The position numbers were made by a program, and so were the translations under genes. 36,222 nt of DNA from Rhodospirillales bacterium (GTDB lineage Bacteria; Pseudomonadota; Alphaproteobacteria; Acetobacterales; Acetobacteraceae), in NCBI GenBank assembly GCA_028869595.1, contig JAGWRU010000130.1:1-36222 (forward strand), written 5' to 3'. The number at the start of each line of letters is the position of its first letter. The stretch's first letter is position 1. The notes below the pieces were generated by a model. It was not told the DNA's origin and did no database searches. It saw nothing but the letters and a program-made list of their open reading frames with translations. Shown in pieces: positions 8,427 to 17,972 of the stretch.

Positions 8427-9623
8427 ATGCCCCGCTTAGCCTCCCCTTCGCACCGCTTCGGCCTGCCTCACGCGCCGTTACCGGCGACGGCCCGATTGGC
8501 CACGCCCCGATGGACCGCGCTGTTATGGGCCGGTTCGCTGCTGCTGGCCGCCCCCATGGCCACTGCCCTGGCCCAGAGCGTGCCTGCGGCCCCGGCCAGC
8601 GGGCTGTCGCTGGGCCCGGCTTTCCCCGCCCTGCCGCAATCGGTCGCGCCGGGCAGCTCCCCGGCCGGCGGTACGTCCGCGCATGGCGGTGCTCGGCCAG
8701 CCGGCACGGCCGGCACCGCCTCCGGCGAGGGCAAGGCGGCCAAGCCGGCCACGCCCTTCGCCACGCCACGCGCCCTCGATCTCGGCAGCGCCCCGGATCG
8801 CTACGCACCGGGCGAGGCGGTTGCCAACCCCACCGACCCGATCGTCGCCACGGTCGACGGCATGCGCATCCGCCTGTCCGATGTCGGTGCCTTCATTCAG
8901 ACCCTGCCGGCGGCGGAGCGGGCCATTCCCTATCCCGAGCTGTTCCCCCGGGTGGTCAACACGCTGATCGGACGCAAGGCGCTGGTGGCCGAGGCGTATC
9001 GGCTGGGCCTCGACAAAACCAAGGCGGTGGAACAGCAGATGCGCGATGCCACCGATCTGGCGCTGCAAGGCGCGACGCTGACCCACGACATCGCCCCGCT
9101 GATCACCGAGCGGGAGATCCATGCCCGCTATCTGCGCGACATTGCCGGCCGGCCCGGGCCGGTGGAGATCGAACTCGGCGTGATCACGGTGGCGACCAAG
9201 GAGGATGCGGCGGCGATCATCGCCAAGCTGCAGGGCGGCGCCGATTTCGCCACCCTGGCGCGCCAGGACAGCCGCGACCCCAGCGCCTTCAAGGGCGGCA
9301 ATCTGGGCTGGCTGCGCCAGGACCAGATGCAGCCCGACATCGCCGCCGCCGCGCTCGCGCTGCAGGCAGGCCAGGTCTGGCCCTATCCGATGGATACGCA
9401 CGGCGCCGGCTGGCTGGTGATCAAGGCGCTGGACCGACGCCGCGCCGCCACCCCCAGCTACGAACAGGCGCATGACGAATTGCGTAATCAGATCATCGTC
9501 GAAGCGGTGCGCAAAATCACGGCCGAGGCGGAGGCCAAGGCCGATATCCGCCGCTACAACATGGACGGCAAGGCGGCCCAGACGCTGGGTCCGGGCGGCG
9601 CGCCGATCGAAGGCAGCAGGTAG
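8427..9623 (+). CDS. Secreted parvulin-type peptidyl-prolyl isomerase (PpiC/SurA-like)
   Basis: A 398-residue exported folding factor. An extended basic N-region precedes a hydrophobic signal segment (about 31-50, ending ATALAQ), then a Pro/Ala/Gly-rich linker. An N-terminal chaperone-like helical region (about 150-240; VNTLIGRKALVAEAYRLG resembles SurA_N) is followed by a PpiC rotamase domain (about 255-350; LQGGADFATLARQDSRD, GGNLGWLRQDQM). Such periplasmic proteins assist folding of outer-membrane and secreted proteins. ATG 8427 is chosen for GGAG five bases upstream; an ATG-less extension to 8349 is not needed. The C-terminal tail after residue 350 is charged and probably helical. The upstream tRNA is on the opposite strand, so the gene is probably monocistronic. 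A second isomerase of a different fold lies at 11001-11591. Confidence 0.85.
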   Translation: MPRLASPSHRFGLPHAPLPATARLATPRWTALLWAGSLLLAAPMATALAQSVPAAPASGLSLGPAFPALPQSVAPGSSPAGGTSAHGGARPAGTAGTASGEGKAAKPATPFATPRALDLGSAPDRYAPGEAVANPTDPIVATVDGMRIRLSDVGAFIQTLPAAERAIPYPELFPRVVNTLIGRKALVAEAYRLGLDKTKAVEQQMRDATDLALQGATLTHDIAPLITEREIHARYLRDIAGRPGPVEIELGVITVATKEDAAAIIAKLQGGADFATLARQDSRDPSAFKGGNLGWLRQDQMQPDIAAAALALQAGQVWPYPMDTHGAGWLVIKALDRRRAATPSYEQAHDELRNQIIVEAVRKITAEAEAKADIRRYNMDGKAAQTLGPGGAPIEGSR

Positions 9624-9631
9624 CCTGTTAC

Positions 9632-9671
9632 GATTTGGCAACTCGTTCAAATGGAAAACAGATTTGGCAAC
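9632..9671. repeat. Pair of 11-bp direct repeats upstream of the PEP-CTERM gene
   Basis: GATTTGGCAAC occurs at 9632-9642 and again at 9661-9671, start to start 29 bp, in the spacer between the prolyl isomerase and the PEP-CTERM gene. The same-orientation spacing of nearly three helical turns suggests a regulator binding region, or a target-site footprint. It does not match the sigma-54 -24/-12 spacing. Confidence 0.6.
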
Positions 9672-9722
9672 CGGGCCGGCCTTGCCACAACCGCAGATTG
9701 CCGCCGATTCCTTGGGGTTTTC

Positions 9723-9750
9723 TTGACTTTTGGCGATGGATCGGGATATG
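9723..9750 (+). promoter_or_regulatory. Possible sigma-70 promoter for the PEP-CTERM gene
   Basis: TTGACT (9723-9728) is five of six matches to a -35 box; GATATG sixteen bases later (9745-9750) is a weak -10 box. It lies about 70 bp before the ATG at 9822 and downstream of the direct repeats. The -10 is poor, so this is tentative. Confidence 0.3.
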
Positions 9751-9821
9751 AGACAGCAGGTTCGCGGTGGTCCGGGGCAGTCCCGGGCGCGTCGTGGGCG
9801 CCGGTTGAACAGGTCCACAGC

Positions 9822-10841
9822 ATGACGGAACGGCATTTCAAGGCGGCGACCGGTGCAGTCCGGATGGCAATGGCGACGCGCGCGGCGCAGATCGGCCTGC
9901 CTGCCGCCGCGCTGCTGGCCGGACTGGCCGGCTTTGCCCATCCGGCGGCGGCGCGCTTCCTGTCCTTCGGCCAGTATGGCGATACCCAGCATGGCGACAG
10001 CTACGGCATCCTGACCGGCAGCCAGTCCGGCGGCACCGCCGGCACCTTCACCTTCACCGGCAGCGGCACCAAAGTGACCGGCGATGTCGGCGTCGGCAAT
10101 AACGAGGCGATCACCGGCGGCGCCGGCGGCGGGATCAGCGGCACGCTCTATACCAGCCCCAGCGTGACCGGCAGCCTGACCGGCAAGACCGCGACCAGCT
10201 CCAGCAATCCGGCCACCGGCATCACCAGTGCGACGAATTTCAGCATCGCGGCGGCGGCCCTGGCCACGACAGGAACCGTCCCGGGCAATGCGATCAACAA
10301 GACCAGCGGCACCCAGACCATCAGCCTGAGCGCCGGGCAGAACGTCATCAACGTCTCCAGCCTGTCGCTGTCGGGCAATTCCACCCTGCAAATCTCCGGC
10401 ACTGCGGGGGACCGGCTGATCCTCAATGTCTCGGGCGGATTCAGCATCACCGGCACCTCCGCCATCACCCTGACCGGTGGGATCACAGCCGCCGATTTGC
10501 TTTTCAACGTGACCGGCAGCGGCGCCAACGTGACCATTCATAACGGCACCAGCACCAGCAAGAAGACCATCGCCGGCACCATCCTGGCGCCTTCTGACAA
10601 TATCTCGTTGGATGGCTACACAACGCTCACCGGCTCGGTGATCGGCGCCTTCGGCACGCCCTCCACCGCCTACACCTTCACCGACGGAACCAGCGCCAAC
10701 AATTTCGCCATCGCCTACGTGGCCTATGCGCCGGAACCCTCCTCGCTCGCCGTGCTCGGCGTGGCGCTGGGTGGGCTGGGTTTCATCCGCCGCCGTCGGC
10801 GGGGACAGGGCGGCAATGGCGCGGGCATGACCCCGGCCTGA
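9822..10841 (+). CDS. PEP-CTERM sorting-domain surface protein (choice-of-anchor-A-like)
   Basis: A 339-residue exported protein. After a basic N-terminus comes a hydrophobic signal segment (IGLPAAALLAGLAGFAHPAAA). The body is Thr/Ser/Gly-rich beta-structure; the stretch LILNVSGGFSITGTSAI through DLLFNVTGSG to TIAGTILAPSDN resembles choice-of-anchor-A/collagen-binding-type beta-helices of surface proteins. The C-terminus has the PEP-CTERM tripartite signal: PEP at 304-306, a hydrophobic stretch, and an arginine cluster at about 323-327, followed by an unusually long 12-residue tail. Such proteins are processed by exosortase (EpsH) at the membrane and are linked to exopolysaccharide. No exosortase gene is in the window. 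ATG 9822 is preferred because it gives a normal signal peptide; ATG 9864 is an alternative. Exact function is unknown. Confidence 0.8.
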   Translation: MTERHFKAATGAVRMAMATRAAQIGLPAAALLAGLAGFAHPAAARFLSFGQYGDTQHGDSYGILTGSQSGGTAGTFTFTGSGTKVTGDVGVGNNEAITGGAGGGISGTLYTSPSVTGSLTGKTATSSSNPATGITSATNFSIAAAALATTGTVPGNAINKTSGTQTISLSAGQNVINVSSLSLSGNSTLQISGTAGDRLILNVSGGFSITGTSAITLTGGITAADLLFNVTGSGANVTIHNGTSTSKKTIAGTILAPSDNISLDGYTTLTGSVIGAFGTPSTAYTFTDGTSANNFAIAYVAYAPEPSSLAVLGVALGGLGFIRRRRRGQGGNGAGMTPA

Positions 10842-10864
10842 CACACGCCGCGCATCGATGCATG

Positions 10865-10896
10865 AAAAAAGGCCAGGAAAATTCCTGGCCTTTTTT
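10865..10896. terminator. Bidirectional rho-independent terminator
   Basis: AAAAAAGGCCAGGAA (10865-10879) pairs with its perfect complement at 10882-10896. The GGCCAGGAA stem has A6 on the left and T6 on the right, so it would stop transcription from either side: the PEP-CTERM gene on the plus strand and the cyclophilin gene (ending at 11001) on the minus strand. A weaker stem (10951-10957 with 10967-10973) lies closer to the cyclophilin stop. Confidence 0.92.
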
Positions 10897-11000
10897 CTTA
10901 TCCCCCAGCGCATCGCCATAGCCAGGCAATACGAGGCACGGACGACGCGGGCCGGTTCCCGGCGGCAACCGGCCCCGGCGGCAATTGGCCCGATCAGGCG

Positions 11001-11591
11001 CTACTTCTTGTCCCAATCGGCGGCGACGCGCATGCGCACGATCCGATCCGGATCGGTCACCATGCCGCTGCCGCCGCTGCCACGCTTGATCTCGTCGACA
11101 TACTGCATGCCTTCCACGACCTGACCCCAGATCGTGTATTGCCCGTCGAGATGCGGCGCCGGGGCGAACATGATGAAGAACTGGCTGTTGCCGCTGTTCG
11201 GGTCCGAGGTGCGGGCCATGCCGCAGGTGCCGCGCAGGAAGTGCCGCTTATTGGTGAACTCCGCCGGCAGATCCGGCAGGCTGGAACCGCCCGTGCCGGT
11301 GCCGGTGGGATCGCCGCCCTGGGCCATGAAGCCCGCGATCACGCGATGGAAGGGCGTGTTGTCGTAGAACCCCTCATCGGCCAGCGTCTTGATGCGCGCC
11401 ACGGTCTGCGGTGCGATATCGGGGAACAGCTCGATCACCACGCGGCCATATTTCAGCTGCATGTAAATCGTGTTGTTGGGATCAAGCTTCGGGCCTGCGG
11501 CCTCGGCGGTATCGCTCACGGTCACTCCTGTGGCAAAACTCAGCAGGCTGGCACCAGCCAGCACAGTGGAAAGAATTTGGCGTCGGCGCAT
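11001..11591 (-). CDS. Exported cyclophilin-type peptidyl-prolyl isomerase
   Basis: A 196-residue protein: an N-terminal export signal (MRRRQILSTVLAGASLLSF, to about residue 33), then a single cyclophilin domain. The RRRQIL start could be read by Tat, but Sec is equally possible. The domain shows FHRVIAGFMAQGGDPTGTGTGG, whose Arg, Phe, Met and Gln are catalytic-site residues, and GMARTSDPNSGNSQFFI, the conserved core. It catalyses prolyl bond isomerisation, here presumably in the periplasm. I start at ATG 11591 because GGAGG lies five bases upstream; a longer frame to 11627 would bury the signal peptide. It follows coaD and gyrA on the same strand and is probably the last gene of that cluster, ahead of the bidirectional terminator. 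Confidence 0.92.
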   Translation of the reverse strand: MRRRQILSTVLAGASLLSFATGVTVSDTAEAAGPKLDPNNTIYMQLKYGRVVIELFPDIAPQTVARIKTLADEGFYDNTPFHRVIAGFMAQGGDPTGTGTGGSSLPDLPAEFTNKRHFLRGTCGMARTSDPNSGNSQFFIMFAPAPHLDGQYTIWGQVVEGMQYVDEIKRGSGGSGMVTDPDRIVRMRVAADWDKK

Positions 11592-11626
11592 CCTTGCCTC
11601 CGGTCGACGAACAGAAAAATCAGCCA

Positions 11627-11702
11627 CCCCGCCCTACCCAGGAGGAGTCATTCCCCCCGCCCTACCCGGGACGAGTCATTTCCCCCGCCCTACCCGGGCG
11701 AG
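11627..11702. repeat. 28-bp tandem repeat, 2.7 copies, overlapping the coaD 3' end
   Basis: Units start at 11627, 11655 and 11683 and share the core ccccgccctaccc followed by GG-A-GAGTCATT. The third, partial copy encodes the last coaD residues (VGRGK), and the coaD stop (11676-11678) falls in the middle copy. The array fills nearly all of the space between coaD and the cyclophilin gene. It looks like a local duplication of the coaD terminus into the spacer. Confidence 0.88.
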
Positions 11703-12210
11703 CGTGCGTTCCAGCGTCAGCTTCGGCACGAAGGAGGTGATGTCGCCGCCCAGCATCGCCACCTCCTTGACCAGGCGGGACGCGATGAATTGATGGCGCT
11801 CACTCGCCATCACGAACACCGTCTCGATCTCCGGCGCCATGCGGTAATTCATCCCGGCCATCTGGAACTCATAGTCGAAATCGGTCACCGCGCGCAGCCC
11901 GCGCACCACCATGGTGGCGTGCAGGGAACGGGCGAATTCGATCAGCAACCCCTCGAACGGGATCACCTCGATCACGGTGCCGATGCGCGTGGCGATCGGG
12001 CCGATCTCGGCCTGCACCAGCTCCACCCGCTCCTCCAGGGTGAACAGCGGCGATTTGCCGATATTGATCGCAACCCCCACCACCAGCCGGTCGACCAGAC
12101 GCGCGGCGCGGGCGATCACATCCAGATGCCCGTTATGCATCGGATCGAACGTGCCCGGATACAGCGCTACGCGCGGTCCGTGCGGGGCAAGACGCGGCGG
12201 GGGAAGATCG

Positions 12211-12218
<8 letters not shown>
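11676..12218 (-). CDS. coaD: Phosphopantetheine adenylyltransferase
   Basis: A 180-residue enzyme of coenzyme A synthesis that joins 4'-phosphopantetheine and ATP to give dephospho-CoA. It has the nucleotidyltransferase motif [15 protein letters not shown] (T/HxGH class) near the N-terminus, the conserved [21 protein letters not shown], and the C-terminal SSR/SRL-type loop ([14 protein letters not shown]). The ATG at 12218 overlaps the end of gyrA (ATGCCTGA, shared 8 bp), so translation is probably coupled; the alternative upstream Met at 12272 lies inside gyrA. About 13 extra residues ([14 protein letters not shown]) precede the core. The last five residues and the stop lie in the 28-bp tandem repeat. 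Confidence 0.95.
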
Positions 12219-15099
<2,881 letters not shown>

Positions 15100-15365
15100 G
15101 AAAGCTCCGGATCATCAGCGAGGCCGCGAAACCCGGGCTGACCCGGGGCGCACGAGGCGGCGCGCTGCGGCGAAAGGTCGCGGCCGAGAACGGCAACTCT
15201 CCTGTAGATAGAATGATTCGCCGGTGAAGGCGAGAGGGGGCGGCGGGCAACCCGCAGGCCCCGATTCCCGCGCGCGGCGCGAAGCCCGCACCGCTGTCAG
15301 GCGATTGTCATGTGAAGCGGGTAAAGCCCGGTTTCTGAAATAATTTTTGACGGGGATTCATTCTT

Positions 15366-16040
15366 GTGTCCGAACGAATACTCGGAAATCCGGCGCCCGG
15401 CCGGGATTTCCAGGAAAGCCGGCTCGCCCTGCAATTCGGCCATCCGGATGGGCGATACGGACGCTGGGTCGGACGCGCCATGCGAATCCTCAATGCCATC
15501 CCCAATCGCCGCGCCATTGCCATGCTGGATATCGCCGAAACCGATGATGTGCTCGAACTCGGCTTCGGGCCGGGCCACGCGCTGCGTGCCCTGGCAAGGC
15601 GTGCCATTCGCGGCTCGGTCACCGGCATCGACCAATCCGCCACCATGCTCGCGGCCGCGCGGGCGCATAATCGCCGCGCCATCGCCGAGGGGCAGATGCG
15701 GCTGCTGCATGGCAGTTTCGAGCGCATCCCGCTGGCCAATGCCTCGATCGACAAGATCCTTGCCGTCAATATCGCCTATTTCATCTCGCCGCTGGGCCAT
15801 TCGCTCGACGAGGCACGCCGGGTGCTGCGCCCGGGCGGGCTGATGTCGCTGTATGTCACAGATTATTCGGCGATGCGCTGGGCCCAGTTCGCCGGCCCGG
15901 AAACCTATCAGATGTTCGACGCGGCGGGGCTGCGCGCCTTTCTGCGCGCCAGCCCCTTCGCCGAGGATCGCGTGACGATCCATCGCATCCGCCTGCCGCT
16001 GGGGTTTCGCGGCCTGGTGGCGGCCATCCGCAAGAATTGA
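15366..16040 (+). CDS. Class I SAM-dependent methyltransferase
   Basis: A 224-residue protein with the Rossmann-like methyltransferase fold: motif I VLELGFGPG (residues 62-70), the acidic end of beta2 in VTGIDQSATML, the motif around GSFERIPLANASIDKILAVNIAYF, and LDEARRVLRPGGLM, typical of the UbiE/Methyltransf_11 group. The substrate is not evident. The start is taken at GTG 15366, with only weak ribosome-site matches upstream; an ATG at 15480 would remove residues just before the domain. It is divergent from gyrA. The 266-bp spacer (15100-15365) between them has no ORF I would support; it should hold both promoters, but I cannot place convincing boxes. Confidence 0.8.
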   Translation: MSERILGNPAPGRDFQESRLALQFGHPDGRYGRWVGRAMRILNAIPNRRAIAMLDIAETDDVLELGFGPGHALRALARRAIRGSVTGIDQSATMLAAARAHNRRAIAEGQMRLLHGSFERIPLANASIDKILAVNIAYFISPLGHSLDEARRVLRPGGLMSLYVTDYSAMRWAQFAGPETYQMFDAAGLRAFLRASPFAEDRVTIHRIRLPLGFRGLVAAIRKN

Positions 16041-16065
16041 ACAATGAGGCAGGCGGCCGAGCTGG

Positions 16066-16647
16066 CTACTCGGCCGCCTCCTCGGCGCCCGCCACACGCT
16101 TGCGTCCGGAAATCATCGACCAGACGAGATTTTCCCGGTGGCGGAGACTGGCCAGCAGCACGCCGGCGAGATGGAACCCCACCAGCACCAGCACGCCATG
16201 CGCCAGCAGGGAATGCAGCTGGTTGACCCAGGCCACCCCCCAGTAGCGATTGGTGGTCATCATCCAGCCGGTGATCGCGGTGCCCGACACGGCCAGGATC
16301 AATGCCACGATCATCGCCCCGCCCGCCGGGTTATGGCCGAGATGGCGGGCCTCCGAGCCGGTGGCGATGGCACGCAGATAGGCGAGCACCGTCATCGGAT
16401 GGCGGACGAATTGCGAGAAACGGGCATGCCGCGTGCCGATCACCCCCCAGACCAGTCGGATGGCGATCAGGCCGAGCGCGGCATAGCCTGCCAGATGGTG
16501 AATGGTTTCGAGTCGTGCCGCCGAAAACCAGGCGGTTACGAAGGCGCAAACCAGGCCCCAGTGGAAAATGCGCACCACCGGATCCCAGACGCGCACCCAA
16601 CGATGCGCGTCTGGTTGGGCCGGCTTACTTCTCGCCGGCTTCGGCAT
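16066..16647 (-). CDS. Cytochrome b561-like di-haem membrane protein
   Basis: A 193-residue membrane protein of the bacterial cytochrome b561/Ni-Fe hydrogenase b-type family. Four hydrophobic helices carry histidines placed as haem ligands: RIFHWGLV in helix 1, IHHLAGYAALGL in helix 2, and LHSLLAHGVLVLVGFHLAGV near the end. Such proteins pass electrons between the quinone pool and periplasmic partners. The start is put at ATG 16647, which overlaps the end of the PepSY gene by 23 bp and gives a short hydrophilic N-terminus before WVRVWDPVVRIFHW. A longer frame from 16716 lies almost wholly inside the PepSY gene. The two genes are clearly a unit. An 11-bp inverted repeat lies early in the coding region (16585-16614). 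The redox partner beyond PepSY is not known. Confidence 0.85.
   Translation of the reverse strand: MPKPARSKPAQPDAHRWVRVWDPVVRIFHWGLVCAFVTAWFSAARLETIHHLAGYAALGLIAIRLVWGVIGTRHARFSQFVRHPMTVLAYLRAIATGSEARHLGHNPAGGAMIVALILAVSGTAITGWMMTTNRYWGVAWVNQLHSLLAHGVLVLVGFHLAGVLLASLRHRENLVWSMISGRKRVAGAEEAAE
16585..16614. repeat. 11-bp perfect inverted repeat in the cytochrome b gene
   Basis: CCAGACGCGCA (16585-16595) and its exact complement (16604-16614) flank an 8-base loop, within codons about 12-21 of the cytochrome gene. A competing CCCAA/TTGGG pairing overlaps it. In the mRNA it would form a stable hairpin just inside the start of translation. Confidence 0.7.
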
Positions 16648-16912
16648 TGGCGACTTTGTGCAGCGTCTCGGCGTTATAGGCGGCGTTGACGCGCTTGCCA
16701 TGCGCATCCATCGCATAGACTTCGTAGCAGCCGCCTTCGGTCTTGATCTGACGCACTTTCAGACCTTGGGATTCGAGCTGCGCCTTCAGCGTCGATTGCG
16801 GCTTCCAGGCCGATTTCGGCCCGGTGGCACAGGGCGTTGCCGCCAGCACCGGGCCGGCGGCAAGCACCGTCAGAACCGGCAGAGCCATCATGAGGTATTT
16901 CAACGTCGTCAA
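16625..16912 (-). CDS. Small periplasmic PepSY-domain protein
   Basis: A 95-residue exported protein. The signal peptide (hydrophobic LMMALPVLTVLAAGPVLA, cut before TPC) is followed by a single PepSY-like domain: SQGLKVRQIKTEGGCYEVYAMDAHGKRVNAAYN. PepSY domains are small periplasmic alpha/beta modules often paired with membrane cytochromes or ferric reductases. The start is uncertain: TTG at 16912 gives a lysine-containing N-region, and ATG at 16891 gives a shorter one without a positive charge; I prefer the TTG. It overlaps the cytochrome b gene that follows on the same strand, suggesting joint action at the periplasmic face. Two cysteines (mature residue 3 and in GGCYEV) could form a disulfide or bind a cofactor, which is inference. 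Confidence 0.8.
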   Translation of the reverse strand: MTTLKYLMMALPVLTVLAAGPVLAATPCATGPKSAWKPQSTLKAQLESQGLKVRQIKTEGGCYEVYAMDAHGKRVNAAYNAETLHKVANAEAGEK

Positions 16913-16992
16913 ACTCCATGGGTCATGGGAACGACGCGGAAGCTACCCGGCCAAGCTGACAGGCACCTGACGGTGCGGCGGGACTGATCGCA

Positions 16993-17120
16993 TGTCTCGC
17001 CGATCACGTGTCTCGCCGATCGCGCCCCATGGGATCGGCGCCTCGATGGCGCGCTGCGGCCGGCCGACGCTGCGCGCAGCGCCTATCCCATCGATCGCAG
17101 CTTGGGCGCGATCGATGGGA
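16993..17120. repeat. Palindrome-rich spacer between the PepSY and PPOX-like genes
   Basis: This non-coding stretch holds a 13-bp direct repeat (TGTCTCGCCGATC at 16993-17005 and 17009-17021), an 8-bp inverted repeat (17014-17021 with 17033-17040), an imperfect 12-bp inverted repeat (17031-17042 with 17078-17089), a 14-bp perfect palindrome CGCTGCGCGCAGCG (17068-17081) and a 13-bp hairpin (17086-17120). The whole 213-bp gap 16913-17125 has no supportable gene. The part nearest 16913 should carry the PepSY promoter. Confidence 0.75.
17086..17120 (-). terminator. Hairpin just after the PPOX-like gene
   Basis: A perfect 13-bp stem (TCCCATCGATCGC at 17086-17098 with 17108-17120, 9-base loop) begins 6 bp beyond the stop of the minus-strand gene at 17126. 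There is no T-run on the minus strand, so the role as a terminator is likely but not proven. Confidence 0.55.
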
Positions 17121-17125
17121 CAGCC

Positions 17126-17875
17126 TCACTCCTCTGCCGCCTCCTCCGCCGCATCCGGGTACAAGCCGTGCGGCGCCAGGCCTTTTTCCCAGCTTCGGCG
17201 CATCAGCACGTCGAAGGCGATGCCCGGGGTGAAATCCGCCATGCCCTCGGGAAAAGCGAGGCCGGGCATCTGGCGTTCGCATTCCGATGCCTCGCCCAGC
17301 ACCTGCGTCACCGGATAGACCGCCGACCAGGCGGGGACGGTGGCGTAATCCTCCTCCTCGTCGCCGACATGGGTGTTGCGGATCTTGGCGGACGCCGTCT
17401 CGATCTCCATCGCCATGATCGTCGTCGCCTTGAATTCCTGGGCATTGGGTTGGCGGATCAGCTTCGAGCGGCCGGGATAGATGCGATCGACGAAGCGATC
17501 CATCAGCACCAGCTTCTCGGCCGGATCGGTCACGATATGCGCCGTGCCGAAGGCCATGACGGAGCGGTAATTGACCGAATGGTGAAACCCCGAACGCGCC
17601 ATCACCAGCGCATCGAGATGGGTGACGGTAAGGCAGATTTTCTGCCCGTCCTGCTGGCGGATCGCCCGGCTGGCCGAGGAGCCATGCCAATAGAGATGCG
17701 TCCCCTCCCGCCAGAATCCGGTCGGAATGCAATGCGGCTGCCCGTCGATGACATAGGCGATGTGACAGACCAGCGCGGCATCGAGAATGGCGTGCACGCT
17801 GGCATGGTCGTAGCGTCCGCGATCGTGGCGGCGGCGCAGGCGGTTGACCGGGGTGATCGGATAGGATGCGGACAT
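17126..17875 (-). CDS. Pyridoxamine 5'-phosphate oxidase-like flavoprotein (NimA-like)
   Basis: A 249-residue soluble protein of the FMN-binding split-barrel superfamily. The segment RRHDRGRYDHASVHAILDAALVCHIAY, followed by PHCIPTGFWREGTHLYWHGSSASRAIR, is characteristic of the NimA/PPOX-like group, members of which bind FMN, F420 or haem. True PdxH is unlikely from the sequence, and a role as a general flavin reductase or in nitro-compound handling is only a family-level guess. ATG 17875 has AGGG about six bases upstream; a longer frame to 18004 would run into the spacer and the MFS gene. The C-terminus ends in an acidic, alanine-rich tail. It lies 97 bp downstream of the MFS transporter on the same strand, with a dyad between them that could control it separately. 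Confidence 0.8.
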   Translation of the reverse strand: MSASYPITPVNRLRRRHDRGRYDHASVHAILDAALVCHIAYVIDGQPHCIPTGFWREGTHLYWHGSSASRAIRQQDGQKICLTVTHLDALVMARSGFHHSVNYRSVMAFGTAHIVTDPAEKLVLMDRFVDRIYPGRSKLIRQPNAQEFKATTIMAMEIETASAKIRNTHVGDEEEDYATVPAWSAVYPVTQVLGEASECERQMPGLAFPEGMADFTPGIAFDVLMRRSWEKGLAPHGLYPDAAEEAAEE

Positions 17876-17913
17876 GGCACGGCCCTGATTGCGGTATCGC
17901 CCCAGAAAGCCCG

Positions 17914-17966
17914 GAATTTGGACCGACCGCAAACCCAATTCGGAAGGGTACGATCGGTCCAATTTC
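17914..17966. promoter_or_regulatory. Imperfect 16-bp dyad between the MFS and PPOX-like genes
   Basis: The arm GAATTTGGACCGACCG (17914-17929) is mirrored by CGATCGGTCCAATTTC (17951-17966) with two mismatches and a 21-base gap. It fills most of the 97-bp spacer, so it may be an operator for the PPOX-like gene or a terminator for the MFS gene. The AT-rich outer ends would give a T-containing tract on either strand. Confidence 0.5.
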
Positions 17967-17972
17967 TTGCCG

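Noticed and set aside
9632-9690. Possible sigma-54 promoter in the TTTGGCAAC repeats
   Set aside because: The spacing between a TGGCA-like and a TTGC-like element does not match the fixed -24/-12 arrangement for either copy.
8523-10919. A 798-codon minus-strand frame opposite the prolyl isomerase and PEP-CTERM genes
   Set aside because: Low-complexity antisense shadow; the plus-strand genes have signal peptides, domains and a proper terminator.
11627-11702. CRISPR-like array
   Set aside because: Units are directly adjacent 28-bp tandem repeats without spacers, and no cas genes are present.
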